From positions 29,590,042 to 29,654,041 of the forward strand of contig CM060734.1 of NCBI GenBank assembly GCA_030704615.1: a stretch of 64,000 bases of DNA, read 5' to 3'. Shown here one piece after another: positions 1 through 13,151 of the stretch. Made by a program: the position numbers and the translations under genes. The stretch's first letter is position 1. Each line of letters opens with the position of its first letter. This stretch comes from Takakia lepidozioides (Eukaryota > Streptophyta > Takakiopsida > Takakiales > Takakiaceae). The notes under the pieces are model-generated. The model was not told where the DNA came from and did not search any database. It saw nothing but the letters and a program-made list of their open reading frames with translations.

Positions 1-1945
1 TGCCCCCTCCCAACGACCCCTCCAATCTTCCTAGCTGGATTGCTGCTCTCTCCAAGCTGGGGAGAGACGCAAAAAAAGTCGCCTACATTATTACTAAACA
101 AAAAGCTACAGCTAATCACAAAAGATTTATTTCATCCTTTGGCCAATTACTACATGACCACCCCAAAAAAGCCCATAAAGCTATTTTCAACCCTGCTCTA
201 AACCCACCCATTGACTACCTCAAACATAGATCCGGCCAACTGCTCACCACCCCTAATGACATCCCGATTTGATTCCAAATGCTATACTACAAGCTCTCGA
301 CCCTGTACTTCACCTCTTTCTCTTCAAATTTTTTAAACTTTGCTACCAACTCCGCCGGATCCCGCACATATGGAAGCATAGCCGCACCATTCTCCTCTTC
401 AAGAAAGGCGACCCTACGGATCTTAGCAATTACAGACCCATTGCTCTTGCTAACACTATCTATAAACTATTTACCAACACCCTTACCAAGATGTTGTCCA
501 ACTATGGTGAACACCACCGCATTCTTAGCAACCCGCAAGAAGGCTTCCATGCCACACGTAGCACTACCAGACAAATACAATATGTGTTATCCGCCCTAGA
601 AGACGCCAAACTCACAAACAAGATATATATCTCATATATATCGACTTCAAAAATGCTTTCGGCTCTTTAGACCACCCGCGTCTACTCGCCATTATGACAG
701 ACCTAGGCTACCCATCAGATGCTATACAACTCATCGGTAATATTTACACTAACAGCTCCACGGAATATACAGGCTCATATTATGGTTCCACCCCTCCCAT
801 CCCAATTCTACGAGGCACTATCCAAGGCGACACCCTTAGTCCTTACCTCATTATCATCTTCCTTGAACCCTTGCTCAGATGGATTGCACGCGACAAACTT
901 GGATACCAATACAAAACTTCTTCAAACGAAATTTCTGCTACCGCTTACGCGGATGACCTTGCCATCCTTGCGCACAAACCCCAACACCTCAACCGGCAAG
1001 TTGAAAAATTATCACGCTTTAACCAATGGTCTGGAATGGAACTAAGTCTTCATAAATGCGCCGTCACCGCGGCTACCCACCGCAGTAAGCTTACCAAATC
1101 TTCTATTGCGTCACACTGCAAACTATACATCCAATACCAGAACAAACCATTTCCCTTCCTAGGCCCTGATGAACCCTACACATACTTAGGTATTCAACTT
1201 GTCCCCTCGCTCACATGGAACGTACAGAAAATCGCTACACTCACCAAACTAACTAATTGAAGCTTAGCTCTCCTCAAAGCCCCCATAGCCATCAGGCCCA
1301 AACTCTCCCTCATAGAATCCGTCCTAAAACCACAGGTCCAATACTCATTCCATGCGGCTCCCTTCTCCCTCCCGGACATCATTCAAATCGACAGACAAAT
1401 CATCCAACTCACTAAGCGCATTTGTGGTCTCCCCACTAGCACTCACAATGCTCTCACTCAACTCCCCACGGACAGATATGGCATCGGTACTAGTCCCTTA
1501 ATAATGTCATACTCGCGCACTCTTGGCTCCCAACTACTCGAAGCCCTCAACGACCCGGGTCGTCTAGGTCTCATCTACCGTGGGCTACTCAAACACCTGG
1601 CCTCCAAGTATAATGGACTTCACTCACTACCTTTCCTCCACTCACAGTCTTGTCTCCATTCCCCTACCGCCCGCTCCCTATCATACTCCGCCAGTTGAAA
1701 ACCAGTGTGCAAACCGATCTCCCTGATTACCCCAAATCCATATCTCCCCTAGAACAGGCTTGGCATACTAGCTCTTTCCTCTCCCAATTCGAACGCAAAT
1801 TCCCCCGCCAAAAGATACTTATCCTTCAGGTGCGGCCCGAGGCTCTGTACCGAAATTTCCGTAATACCCGACCTGAAGGGCCCTACCCTATACTTCAGTT
1901 ATTTTATCTAGAGCGTGAAACTAGTGAGAAAATATCCAACTAAAT
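1..1945 (+). mobile_element. Decayed non-LTR retrotransposon (LINE) ORF2 fragment with reverse transcriptase
   Basis: A reverse-transcriptase ORF is spread over at least three frames. Positions 3-269 read as the pre-RT linker and end at a TGA (270-272). 269-630 carries the fingers motif NYRPIALANTIYKLF. A one-base shift near 605-635 leads into the palm block YIDFKNAF (637-660). 694-1260 carries GTIQGDTLSPYL and the catalytic YADDLAIL. Downstream, about 1261-1945 still reads as a thumb/connection region, with several stops. No endonuclease is visible because the element runs off the window start. YADD and GDTLSP are hallmarks of LINE-type RTs. It is a dead copy: frameshifts and stops prevent a single product. 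The clade is not assigned. Confidence 0.85.
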
Positions 1946-3130
1946 TATGGATTTTTAGTACTTAAACTTAGCAAGTTGTTAAGTGAGGTGTCAAGGTAAT
2001 TTGATGAATCCAGATAATCCCTTTGCGAGATCAGGGAGATCCTTCATCGCTTCCGAAACAAATGGACTGGATCCCGGAAGTAAAGGATGCTGCCCTCTCA
2101 TGTCCGACTTCCACATTTTGATCCCTCCCTCAGCTTTCCGTATTTGTTTGTGCTGCATAACAGGCCACTTGTCATCCCGATCATACCTAGAACGGCATGA
2201 GTGTGACCAACAAGTAGATAAGAGACAAAAACCTCTTTGAAAATCTCTTAAATTGCTACTAGTAGTGACCAAAATAAATTTGCAAACCTGCATTTGTTGT
2301 CGTTCCCACAGTTGTCAAGTTGGACATAAAGAACAGGAGGCAAGGTTTTCGGGTGAACTGGTTCAAAATGACAAACAAATTTCCTTTCCGACTATATCAT
2401 CATCATCATCATGGGACAGACAGGACGACGGGTTGAAGGAAAGTTGTATTGTATTGCAGCGGTGGCCGTGGACGCGCAGTGTGGACATGGCAGTATTAGT
2501 CAGGGGCCCATATGCGTGATAGAATATGGAGTATTTTGTTTGTTCTAACATAGGAAGGAAAGAGCTGCTCTAGCTTGAACCTATTGTTCTTCGCAGCTGC
2601 AGTGGCGGGAATCTGTCTGCGAAAATCCTTTCTTTCTGTCTCTCGCTGTCTCCTTTTCAAGTGCGCATACAACGGAATTCGGGGCGGGGTTTGTTGTTTG
2701 ATGGTTATGTAGCACATTTGCTGCTCATTTGCGCGTTGGGCAAGTTTCGGTGTGGTTTTGGAGGTCACCGTGTGAGAGAGGGGAGTAGTTGAGGGTGATC
2801 GTAGTTGAGTGTTGTGTGAATTTCTTCACTTGGATGTCCGACTGTGCAGCAAATCTTTTCTTCGTTCAGTTGAGGAAGTGCAGGAAGACCTTTGGTCAGT
2901 AACTGTCGAAGCATGGACTGTCTGACCTACTTGGTACTTCTGGAGAACTGGATTCGACGCCACGTAGGTTTCTCATACATGTTTTCCTCCTGTCTTTCCG
3001 ACTCACCTCAGACCGTTTTTCTTTTGTCTCTTTGTCCTGCTTGTCTTTAATGCACCAATCCTCTGTATTTTTCTTTTACGATCCCCGTTGTACAACGTGT
3101 GGGATCAACAGATTGCTGCCTGCGCGTCAT
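1946..3130. other. Intergenic DNA, no gene seen
   Basis: No coding region is recognised. A short CAT/ATC trinucleotide run lies near 2396-2411. The rest is mixed-composition sequence between the LINE remnant and the TIR element. Confidence 0.5.
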
Positions 3131-3810
3131 TTAACCCTTAAGCGCCCACCAGGCCCGCACAGGGCCTTGTGGGTTACTCAAGAGTTAATAACTTTTTTAG
3201 ATTTTGGTCAAATTGCATGATTTTTGTGCGGTGGATTCGGCAGCCAAGTGGGTTGCCCAGAACTGTTGACAGATGAGAATCCACTAGGTTAGGGCAAAGA
3301 TATGCCGTTACGCGTGCGGGGGATCTGGCGGCCAGCTCCCATTTCTCTCGCATTCTTACCTCCCGCGTTTTCCTGACCACCTTGGATTCCTTCGCGTCAG
3401 CACCAAATAAGAAATGACCCCCTATGTTTGACCAAGTGTCAACACCACAATTCTTGGCCAAATCCAATAAAAATAGCTTTGTTGGATGACGGATGTAAGA
3501 GGGAGGATGTGGTCGCAGAATCAGCAGATTCTGACTTCATCCCGTCACCCAAAACTCCAAAAAGCTCCCTGGAAACTATTTTTTATTGCACAAGGGCCTA
3601 AAAATGGGCCCCACTTCCAACGGTGGGGTTTTGTTGGTTCTTATCTGGTTGGCCTGAAAATTGGCAGGTGCATGCAGGAGGTAGGTGCCCAGGTAATGTG
3701 AGGTCAGTTTTTGAAAATTGTTTTTTCCCTGAGAATTATTGTCATTTTTCAGAGGGCCGGTAATGTTTTTGGAAAAAGTCAACGGGGACCACTGGGCGCT
3801 TAAGGGCTGG
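3131..3810. mobile_element. Short non-autonomous TIR element, TTAA-flanked on the left
   Basis: The left end is TTAA (3131-3134) followed by CCCTTAAGCGCCCA. The right end is the exact inverse, TGGGCGCTTAAGGG (3793-3806), giving a perfect 14-bp terminal inverted repeat around about 670 bp with no coding capacity. The right flank is CTGG, so the TTAA target duplication is not intact. TTAA plus a C-rich terminus recalls piggyBac-type elements, which is inference. A similar end recurs at 63838 and a looser one at 24375. Confidence 0.55.
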
Positions 3811-5366
3811 ATACAACTGGACAGCTGTATATCTTAGAAATGGGTATTGGTTTTTGGAGGCTCGAGTCCTATCCACGTTCCGACTGTTTCTTTGTGGAGG
3901 GGTTTAAGTTCTTGTTCTGCTTTGTCGAGTCTGAGCGCATTCTGGTTTTCTGCAGTCGAGGCCCGAGACTTGGCCCCTAAACCTTGGAAATGGGACGGTC
4001 CTTGGTACACTGCTTACACCTATGCGTGCCAAGTCTTTTTGGTCGTTTTGGAGGTCCCCTTGCTTATGGGCACGTGCCCCAGTCACCACCTCAATTCCAT
4101 TAGTTGTCGAGTAACTTAGTTGTCGAGAAGAATGTGCGATGGAGGGATTTGCAGGCCTGGATCGTAGTCTTTGCTAATCTACTTCATCCGCCTACGGCCC
4201 TCCTCCAATCCAAGGCCCATCGAACTCCTGGCATTCTGGATTACTTTGGGGTCTGCAAAAGAGAACAACGTGTGCCATTATATGTCTCCAGAAACACAAT
4301 AATCATGTAAAGAAGGGGTAATCGAGGTCTCTTGGGACCGTGATGCAAAATGAGTCCTTACATCAGCTCCAGTGCATGGGGACATAAACCTCATAGACAC
4401 CGAGATAACTCCATACTTCAAAATAAAGGCAAAACAAATTTGTTATATATCACTTTGGTAAACTCCCAAACCCTCACAACAACAAGAGTGCATGGGGACA
4501 TGTGCAGACGTTGTGGGGAGGGTGCGATGTACGATCGTCTCTAACTTCTGATTCATGCTTCCTTAACTGATTCTCTTCCCTTATCATATCACTCAGTCTC
4601 ATTATCTTTCCATGCTTCGTGGGGGAATCAAATTGAGTAGCTTCTTCTTCTTCTTCCCAGAACGTGAGCTAATAGTGGAGCCTGGCTTTAGAAGGTACAC
4701 ATACAGACAGAATCCCTAAGATCTCAAAGAAAAGAGAGTCGAATTTTACAATAAGAAGACGTGTTGCACAAGCTGGATGACAAGATTCGGACGACCACTG
4801 TTGAAGGCTTTGCCCTAGTTGAGGAGGAAGAGGCTTGAGAAGAGTGTCAAGACTGAACGCCCTTTTCACAAACTGCAAAACCACTTCACAGTTATTATCT
4901 CAATGTCAAGCAACAAGATTCTGAAATGCCCACTCCCATACTCAACCATCTGCTCCCTGTCTTTGGTTTGCCCACGCATTGCTGTTTGAGGACCTACACC
5001 AAAACACGTAAGCAAGTGAGTCAACCAAGAAGCAGAAATTCAAAAACATGGAGCACCCACAAGAGCAACATGGATAGAAAAAGAAATCCTCTTTTGCCCA
5101 CTCCTAGCTCGACAAGTTGTCGCCATACGGCAGGGCGACAGCGGCTTGGTGACAACGAGCCCCTCGCCTCTTCCCTCGTTTTGTCTCTCTCTCTCACGAG
5201 CACAGCGTGATATGCTACGCCATATACTGAACTACAATCCCCCATGGCTTGTCTGCAAACCCATCTCTGTCTTTCTTTCTATGGAACACACGCACAAACT
5301 TTCAGGCAGGAACTTGGATCCGAACACTGCTGTTCACAGTGATATCTGGACAGGAGGTGCGTAGCG
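3811..5366. other. Intergenic DNA upstream of the serpin pseudogene
   Basis: No conserved coding signal was found. A CTT microsatellite lies near 4642-4656. The 3' part would be the ancestral promoter and leader of the serpin, but no promoter element is distinct. Confidence 0.4.
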
Positions 5367-6785
5367 ATGGATGTGGCAACCTCAGTGGGGCAGACAGAGT
5401 TTACACTGGACCTGTACAAAGCGGTGGTGAAGCATCAAGGTGCCAGATCTCGTCCTATTTGAAGCTTCCGGGAGATGTTATGCACGATTTCTCGTCGCAT
5501 TTGAGGAACGTTGTGTTGGCTGATGGCAGCGCACAAGGGGGGCCCTTGCTAGCGTCCGCTAATAAAGTGTGGGTGGAGCAAACGGTACCTCCCAAGCCCC
5601 CGTTTATGGAGCTGCTGAAGAGCCGCTATGGATCTGAAGCTGGACAGGCTGATTTCCAATCAAAAGTAGGGTGGTTTTCCGGCTCTCTCAATGTTATTCT
5701 CCTCTCCCTAATTCCGAATAATGTTATCCCGTAGTCGAATTCAGAGCCTACTGTGAATGTTCGACGTGGCCTACTACTTTGAGGCTACGGGTTTTCTGCT
5801 CATGCTGCCTCGTTTATTAGAGAGATGAAGCAGAAACTGAATTCCACATCGTCTATGACACAATTTGAACTAAATTTGGGGCTTACCCCATGTCAACCCT
5901 TGGTGTCCGAATTCGTGGTGGGATGCCAGGGTATCTAGCAGTGTCAATTTTCTATCCAACCTACACTAGGAAATATGCAGTCAGTCATCAATTCTCAACA
6001 TGGGTTTTCATTTACTTTTGTTTTGGTGGTGAGACAGGCTGAGGAAGCCAGAACAAGTATAAATACATGGGTCAAGGATGAAACCAGGGGAAAGATTGAG
6101 GACCTCCTTCCCCAAGATTCTGTGGACCATACTACGAGGGTTGTATTGGTCAATGATCTTTACTTCAAGGGAGCTTGGAAGAAACCATTCGAGGAATCAG
6201 AGACCAAAGATGGCACATTTTATCTGCTGGATGGAAAGAGCCTAACAGTGCCCATGATGCGGGCTCAAAAAAAGCAGTTCATTGAAAACTTTGGGTCATT
6301 CAAAGCGCTTCGGCTCCGCTAGGATGTCCCAGGTGATGACAAGCGCTTAGATGGACTGACCCAACTTGAGCAGAATCTGGATACAAAAGTGCTTGGGTAG
6401 GATCTGTCCAATATGAAATCGAAGGTCACAGTAACAAACTTTCAGCTGCCGCGCTTTCAGATTTCGAGTGGATTTGAAGTGCCTGAGGCCTTGAAAAACC
6501 CTGGTCTTGTATTACCCTTTTCGAATGATGCTGATTTTTCAGAGCTGGTGGACTGTCCGAGTGGACAGCCCCTCTATATTTCCAACATCTTTCATAAGGC
6601 ATTTGTGGAAGTGAATGAAAAGGGTACTGAGGCTGCCGCTGCAACTGGAGTCTCCATTAGTCTGCTTTGTTATCAGGAACCTGAAGAATTTGCGGCAGAT
6701 CATCCATTTCTGTTTGTGATTAAGGAAGAGTTGCCAAAGTCATTCTTTCATTGGCCGTATTACTAACCCCATTGGTGCAAGCTAA
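5367..6785 (+). pseudogene. Serpin (serine protease inhibitor) pseudogene, two exons
   Basis: Plant serpins are single-domain inhibitors of about 390 residues that trap proteases with an exposed reactive-centre loop. Here the first exon begins MDVATSVGQTEFTLDLYKAV (5367), hits a TGA after about 31 codons, and loses the following helices. It resumes in another frame as DVMHDFSSHLRNVV and ends QADFQSK at 5665 before a GT donor. Exon 2 starts after the AG at 6036-6037 with AEEARTSINTWVKDE and contains LYFKGAW, a stop at 6320-6322, a deletion where the FSMYFFLP-type strand should be, and another stop near 6398. The hinge EVNEKGTEAAAATG is kept, but the scissile loop is shortened. A frameshift near 6745 precedes the conserved C-terminus IGRITNPIGAS. 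The damage is too extensive for function. The family call is firm, and the intron position matches the usual single plant serpin intron. Confidence 0.88.
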
Positions 6786-7519
6786 TGGATTTTAGTATGT
6801 ACACACTTTGAGGACATTTGATATTCTAGAGAGCCCATAGCAAGTGATATGTATGCCAGCGGAATGAGTTGCTACCAAAGGCTGAAGAGGAGTCCTGTGT
6901 GAAGAAAACTTTGGTCTTTGCATGTTCACTTTCTTTACCATTTCCGCTTCTCGTGATCCCTAGACATAGCAGATTAGAAGGTGCCTTTTTGCTTTTTATT
7001 CCAAGACCTAACCATTGTTTTCCACCTTGATTTCAAATCCAATTCTATGGGTGCCTCCTTGTATCAACTCTCATGGCAGCTGTTTTGCACAAAGCAAATT
7101 GCTAACCCTGTCACTTAAGCACCAAGTGGAATGGCTTTGTTTGTAGTGGAGATCTGACAGCATTGATGCTTGCTAAGAATTGAAGACTATGGTAAGAATT
7201 AGTATTACTAGTGTGGCTTTGGGACATGGCCATCGACTGCGAAATTGCGAGTATCAGCAGGTAAGGATAGGCTAGCTCAGGCTTCGCAATCACCTGGCAC
7301 CCGAGCCGAGAAACCTTTGTCAAGCAAAAGGCAAGATCCAGCATATCGTTCTATCATCTGATGGCTCTGGCAGTTTATTGTAATAGGCGTCCTCCATGAC
7401 AATTGCATAAGAGGTTGAACAAGCCACCGACCCTTCACAGGCACCTTCTAGATCAATGTCATCCTGCATCATGCGAGCATCCTATGAACAACAACCCTAT
7501 CACAAGTCAATGAGGGAGA
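6786..7519. other. Intergenic DNA, nothing recognised
   Basis: Serpin 3' flank. No ORF resembles a known family, and no repeat structure was noted. Confidence 0.4.
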
Positions 7520-7860
7520 CCTGAGGGGCCACATTAGTTAGCGTTGGAAGTACAGTAAAAACTAAGTCAAACAGAGGGTTCACGGAGGGAGGGTGACCTC
7601 AAGGAAAATAAACATATTCGTTCACAATGTAACATCTAGAATTTCCCTCCCTTTTCTCAAAAAAAAAACAAACACTAGAAATGGAATAATAACATTTTTT
7701 TTCTTTTTTAAGAAAGGGAAACACCTGGGAGCGACAGCTCACAAATCAGGCCCCTTGATAGAGAGGAGAAAATAACCTCTTTCACACTAACCCGCCATGA
7801 GGCGTAGCAATGGGGCACCACCCAGGAAATAACATTCCTATTAACACTAGTGAAGATTTA
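7520..7860 (-). repeat. Composite dispersed repeat, inverted partner of 25440-25935
   Basis: Read on the minus strand, 7720-7850 contains GGTTATTTT, AAGGGGCCTGATTTGTGAG and CTCCCAGGTGTTTCCCTTT, matching the SINE tail at 25860-25930. The adjoining 7520-7690 contains TTCCATTTCTAG, GATGTTACA, TTGAGGTCACCCTCC and CTTCCAACGCTAACTAAT, matching 25450-25710. The two modules occur in opposite order in the two loci, so they are separate repeats that are neighbours at both sites. Confidence 0.7.
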
Positions 7861-8129
7861 CATAGAGAAATATAGAAAAACAAAATATTTTATTTACGCA
7901 TTAAGCTTAAAATACAGGTCTGTCGACTCCCTCTGATCTGCATGCTCTCTCAATTGCAGCCAATTTGTTGATCAAAACTTGAGATATCCAAGGATTTTTT
8001 TATTTTTTTCTGAAGAGATGAAGGGAATGTGAATGTCTGCAATAAAATCAGAGTTTTGACTATGATGTTCTTACTTCTTACTATTCCAGGACAGAATATA
8101 ATTACTTATGTATTCTTATTATATTTATT

Positions 8130-8290
8130 ATTGTATTTTGTTTTTGGAGGAAAGGGGACAGCTGCCCTTTTAATCAAATTAAACGAAAGTGTCACAGTTG
8201 ATGGAAAAAATAACCACGAGAGGGCCCGTACAGGCTTACAGTGGGGGACACCCCCGTGACCGTAGGAAACTAGCTGTGAAGGAGGAAAGC
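8130..8290 (-). mobile_element. 5'-truncated LINE (or LINE-tailed SINE) 3' end
   Basis: The minus strand reads GTGGTTATTTTTTCCA, then TTTAATTTGATTAAAAGGGC, then a CCCCTTT block and an A-rich end. The same series forms the 3' end of the LINE at 46665-46830. It is therefore a short truncated copy of that LINE family, or a SINE sharing its tail. Confidence 0.65.
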
Positions 8291-11200
8291 AGTGAGCAGG
8301 TGAAGTGTTCTAAGGCTTCCAATTAGTGGAATGGAACTATGCAGAAGGTAAAACAAAAGAGTAGGGGTAGAGTTGATAGGAGTTGGGCACCAACAACTTG
8401 TAACACTCGAGCAATAAAGGCAATAACAACTGCTACCCAAAAAATAGGGCATCCTAGCAACCTACATAACCTATGACTAGTCGCATGATCTTGAACCTAT
8501 GGTCCAACATCAAAGCTAATTGATAAGTGTGGCCAAAGAGGTCATTGTATTTTTCATAGTACCTATTGTGTGTCATTGTGTGTAGCTGGGGTTGATAATG
8601 CTGAAGATGCCTCTAAAGAATTACAAGCACCTCTCCAGAAGATGCATAATACCTATAGACGAAATGACACATTTCCAGACCCTCAAGGCTTTGGATGAAG
8701 CAGTAACTGATTGTCTCGAGGCGTCAGTAGTTAAATTCCCTGAAATACGTGGTGTACTTCCAGAGCAAAGCAAGGTCATTGATGTCAAACTTCAAATTTT
8801 TATATACCAGGTTCATTCCCATCAGAGTAAAGTGAGTAAGTGGCTGGATGGCTTTCATAGCTGAATCAAAAGACAAACACAAGCTCACTAGGGTCCTATT
8901 CTCCATGGCCACAAACTTGTAATCTCTCTTTTTCCATATTCTTAGCTTGTTGACGAAGACGAGCAATATGTGAAGCCTCTGAAGATGGATAGGAGAAGAG
9001 AAGACAACGTCCTAGATAGTAGCTGATTCTACGGAGATTGTTTAGTACACCGAAGTTACATAGATCATAGAGTATGAGGCTTCACCTGCATTGCTTTATC
9101 AAACGCTTTCCAACTGCACCAAATGGGGTGCGGATTAGCTCCGATTGAGGATGCTTCCCGTGCGCAGCGACCAAAAACGACCTCGCGACCTTGATTGATC
9201 ACAAATCGGCAAATCCAACACCAAATAAGAAGAGGCTTGTGTTGAGATTGAGGTAATTAAAATTTGAGAGAGGATTGTGCAGGAGAGATTCCTGAGAAAC
9301 GGGTGCTATTTGGGCGGAGATGGCAAACAAAGGTGAAGAGATGCAACTCAACCCCCTTCAAATCTCAATAGCTGAGCTATAGAAACTGCAAATGCGAGAA
9401 CATGGGGACATTGCGAGAATGAGAGAGACAAAGTTCCCTGAACGTTCCAATATGTTCCATATGTTAGACACTATGGTGCCTAATAACATGCGTTATGTGT
9501 CATCACACATTTATGACAACATTGCCATATGATGGTCATTCAAAGATATTACTATCCTATTTGATATGCATATACTTTTAGTCATCAAAAATGCATATAG
9601 GCCCATCACTGAGGTTCTTGTTAAGTGCCATGAGCGCATTACACAATGAAAGCTTCAAATTACTAGTAATCTTCTTCATGGATGAGTGAGTGAGTTGGTT
9701 ACAACGTTTAATTCAAAAAAAATAAAAATCTGTTAACATCTTTATACAATGTTAAATATAATAATCTGATTTTTCTTTGAAAAAAGTTCTAATGATTTTG
9801 ACACTAGTACTATATGAATTTGGAACTTTGAGGAATCATAACTTGAACATACAAGAACATTCTTTTACAAAGTTTTTGACGTGTTTATAAAGGGGAGTAT
9901 GTTAAGTCCAAGCGTGCAATTTTTGAGGGCCTATGATACTTACGTGGCCAAGGCATAGAAGGTGTGCAATGATACGAAGTGGGTGATATTAGGCATGTTT
10001 ACCATAAATGACTTGTGAAAGAAACTTGGTTTAAAATTGTCGTCCTACAGTATATATGGACTACCACAACTTTTGTGCAGACTTATATGAACATTATGTA
10101 TTGTGGCTATATCCTCAAACAAAACAGATTTTATTTGGTAGCCCAAGACATCCATTATTAACTTCATGTTCAAATATTACAGCATTGAGGTGTCCAATTT
10201 AAGTAGTTTGAATGATACGCTTTACAATTATTCTTTGGTTGAAACATCATTGCATCTGTCAATAGAACGTCAACATTTTCTCTTGAAGAATGTTCAATAA
10301 AAAACTGTGCATACTATTGGATACTTAAGATGTTCATTTTCTAACTTTGCAGTTCCAGCTCATATATTAGATATTTATTTGTTTGCTTGTCCATTTTTTG
10401 GACATTTAAGCTTTGACGAGATATTATATTTATGAACTTGTTTTTAATCTTTTTTTGTTTTTTATCATATGAGTTAACTAAAAGAGTACTTTTAGTGATG
10501 TATGTGTCTGATGAAGTATATATGATGAGGAGACAAATTAAGAGCGTGAAGAAGCAGATTCAGAACCCTATGCCAACAAATTGAAATATAAAGCAAGTTT
10601 AATGGAAGGCATTTGGGCCCAAGTGTGGAAGCTCCTAGAAGTTGGGTAGGAGGAAAATGTGATTTTCCATGACATTGGGGTCTCTTCAGCTGATGTGATT
10701 CAAAAATCCGATTCTCACTCCTACAAAGTGAATCATTTGTACTTAAGAGATGTTGTGAAGGCTTTCTTGGAGTACCTGTCAGACTTTGGCAAGGGGAACA
10801 AAGCTTGAGGTAAATTTTCTGTGACCATTAGAAATTTTAAAGTATTATTGTCTTTGATTATGATTGACAACAAATAATGAATTGTTCTCGCCTAAAATGG
10901 TCACAAGTTGCTTGTTGAACTATGCTTCAATTTGTATTTGATATATGTCTGTCATTGCAGTGCATATTATGTGCTTCGATGGGAGAGAAAGTGATAGTGA
11001 GCTTATGGACATAATGTAATAGATGTCTTTTAAGGAAATCAAGGGATCTTACTGTTTCGAACACTAGTTGTATGCGATTTTCATGAATTTGGATGGAGGA
11101 GAGAGAGATCAAGCTTAAATAAGGTTAAGCTTCTCACATGGATACGTATGACATTACTTCCATAGGTGATTAAGCAGCTTCAGGGGCATGGACCAGGCTC

Positions 11201-12719
11201 CGATGGATGTACAAGCTAGAGTAAAACACATATAGATACATCCTAAAAGTAGGATGATGATCTGACTATAGTTTTAGTAGACATCCCAATTGATGTTCAG
11301 TCATTTTTTGACGATTGGTGACAATCATCTGTGTTCTTGGAAACCACTTAGACTGTCGTCCACAACATTTAAGATCCTCGAAAATTGCATGCTGATTGTC
11401 TGGTTTTTAAATGATGCCTACAAAATACGTACAATTGTAACATGATACTTACTATTTTTTTATACCATTGAAACAATAGAACCTATGTAACAGTGTATAG
11501 TGGAGAGTGTCTCAAGTGGGTCATCGGTTTGCCACAGTATGTTGCTCTATTTGATTTCACATGGTGGAATTGAGTGAAAGGCAATGTAGGTGACTCTGCA
11601 TATTTTTCCCGTAAAGAATTTGAAGATGCTAGATTGCATAACTCCTATTCTTCAGGCTTATCTCTTTTTAGTCCTTTTTGGTGTGTCTTCTCTGCAGCTA
11701 TCCTCTCTGTGGCTTCCTTTTTCATAGACATATCAAAAAGGTCATTCCGGAAGAGAAACTTGGAGCCTATTGACCTTTAAGGAGCCAAATGTATATCTTC
11801 AACCTCAATTTTGTACAAGAACCTCCTTTCTATTTCAAGATTATCTTGATATCCTTCAAGATAGGAAGAAATGCATAGCAAAGACTTTTTTATACCTATA
11901 GTCAATTGATGAATATTGTTTGTAAGGTAGAAATGATCATCGCCGACAATCTAAATTCAGATCTTCAACTTCCATGTTTTAGATTTGTTCTAAACTTGGG
12001 ACAATCTCAATGATTCTTGACTTTCATACAAGTTTGCTAAAAATAACTTGCGACAAGTAAAAGTACATGTCGCACAATTTCCAGTAACATGTTAGATTTT
12101 TCCTACATTATCAACATGGAGATACTAAAAACACAATTAGTGCGTACATTTGTTACTAAAAGCATGTTGTATATATGTAGACCTGTTTTAGGGTTTTGGA
12201 ACATAATTAACGCGATGTAATTTGATATTCTTAGCTGTTGTATAAGAAAATGGCTAATATTATGGTAAGTAATTAAACGGTCAATATAGGGCTTCGTTGT
12301 ACTATCTGAGATTGGTAGGTGAAGCTTCGGCAGTATGACTAAACTAAGATACTCAGATTCTCAAAAATCACTGAGTGAACATTACATCTCTTCTTCCCAG
12401 TTGTCCACAATCCTTGCCAACCCTGTTAGTTTCATATTCCACGTTGAAGGACATGATTACATATTACTTAAGATAGTGAAGTATTTGTTTCTATGGTACA
12501 CTAGATTAGGAGAGGTTTTCATTTCAAATTTGAAAGATGTCTAACTTGCTTACATCTCTTAATAATTACAAGTAATGTTTCTCCATAGAGTTCTATGAAA
12601 GTAATTGACAAAAACAAAAAGATCTTTAAAGACGTGGATGATGCAATTTGAACTCAATAATTTACAAAGTACTTTTCCATGGTTGTAATCATGTTAACTA
12701 GATTGTCGTGCGCATACAT
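8291..12719. other. AT-rich intergenic region without a recognised gene
   Basis: About 4.4 kb, AT-rich, with many stops in all frames. One stretch (10549-10807) still looks coding and is listed separately. Nothing else could be assigned. Confidence 0.45.
10549..10807 (+). pseudogene. Unrecognised coding remnant
   Basis: An almost open frame reads YKASLMEGIWAQVWKLLEVG, a TAG, then VNHLYLRDVVKAFLEYLSDF and a TGA. The amino-acid composition and the single internal stop suggest a decayed exon, but I do not recognise the family. It sits alone in AT-rich DNA and could be a transposon-derived fragment. Confidence 0.25.
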
Positions 12720-12892
12720 ATCGCTACACAACTACATCGCTGTCCAAAACCACACAACACATGTGCACACCACACACTAGTATACCACTAGTCCACCACT
12801 AGTCCAGCCACTAGTCCAACCACTAGGCTACAACTAGTCAGTCACTAGGCTGCCACTATGCTGCCCACTATGGCAGTCACTAGTTCACACAA
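12720..12892 (-). repeat. CACTAGT-rich short tandem repeats, possible 3' LTR start of the Ty3 element
   Basis: 12776-12890 repeats CCACTAGTCCA-like units of 10-15 bp about eight times. On the minus strand the stretch follows a purine-rich tract and begins TGTGTGAACTAGTG, as an LTR would (TG...). I found no matching second LTR upstream of gag, so LTR identity is a hypothesis. Confidence 0.35.
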
Positions 12893-12905
12893 TCGCCCCC
12901 CTAGC
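12893..12905 (-). other. Candidate polypurine tract
   Basis: The minus strand reads AGCTAGGGGGGCG directly before the TG of the putative LTR, about 250 bp beyond the end of the integrase/PHD frame. This is the expected place for the plus-strand primer of a Ty3 element. It is based on position and composition only. Confidence 0.4.
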
Positions 12906-13151
12906 TGGTGCTTAGGTCCCTCTAAGTCCAGGTAGCCACAAGATGTGATAGTGACCATAGCCTCACTAAGTCCTCCACCACTATTCCTACTACACTCAAA
13001 CTCGATAGATCAAGAGGCCGGGTGCAAGAGTTGCCCCATCGTTAGTCGCCGTCTTGCAACCTGTGAACTTGAGCTTGGGATCTCATGTATTGACTCCTAT
13101 GAGCTTGGCCTCCCATGTCTTGTTAGCTGCCTCCAGTCATGTCCACTACCA

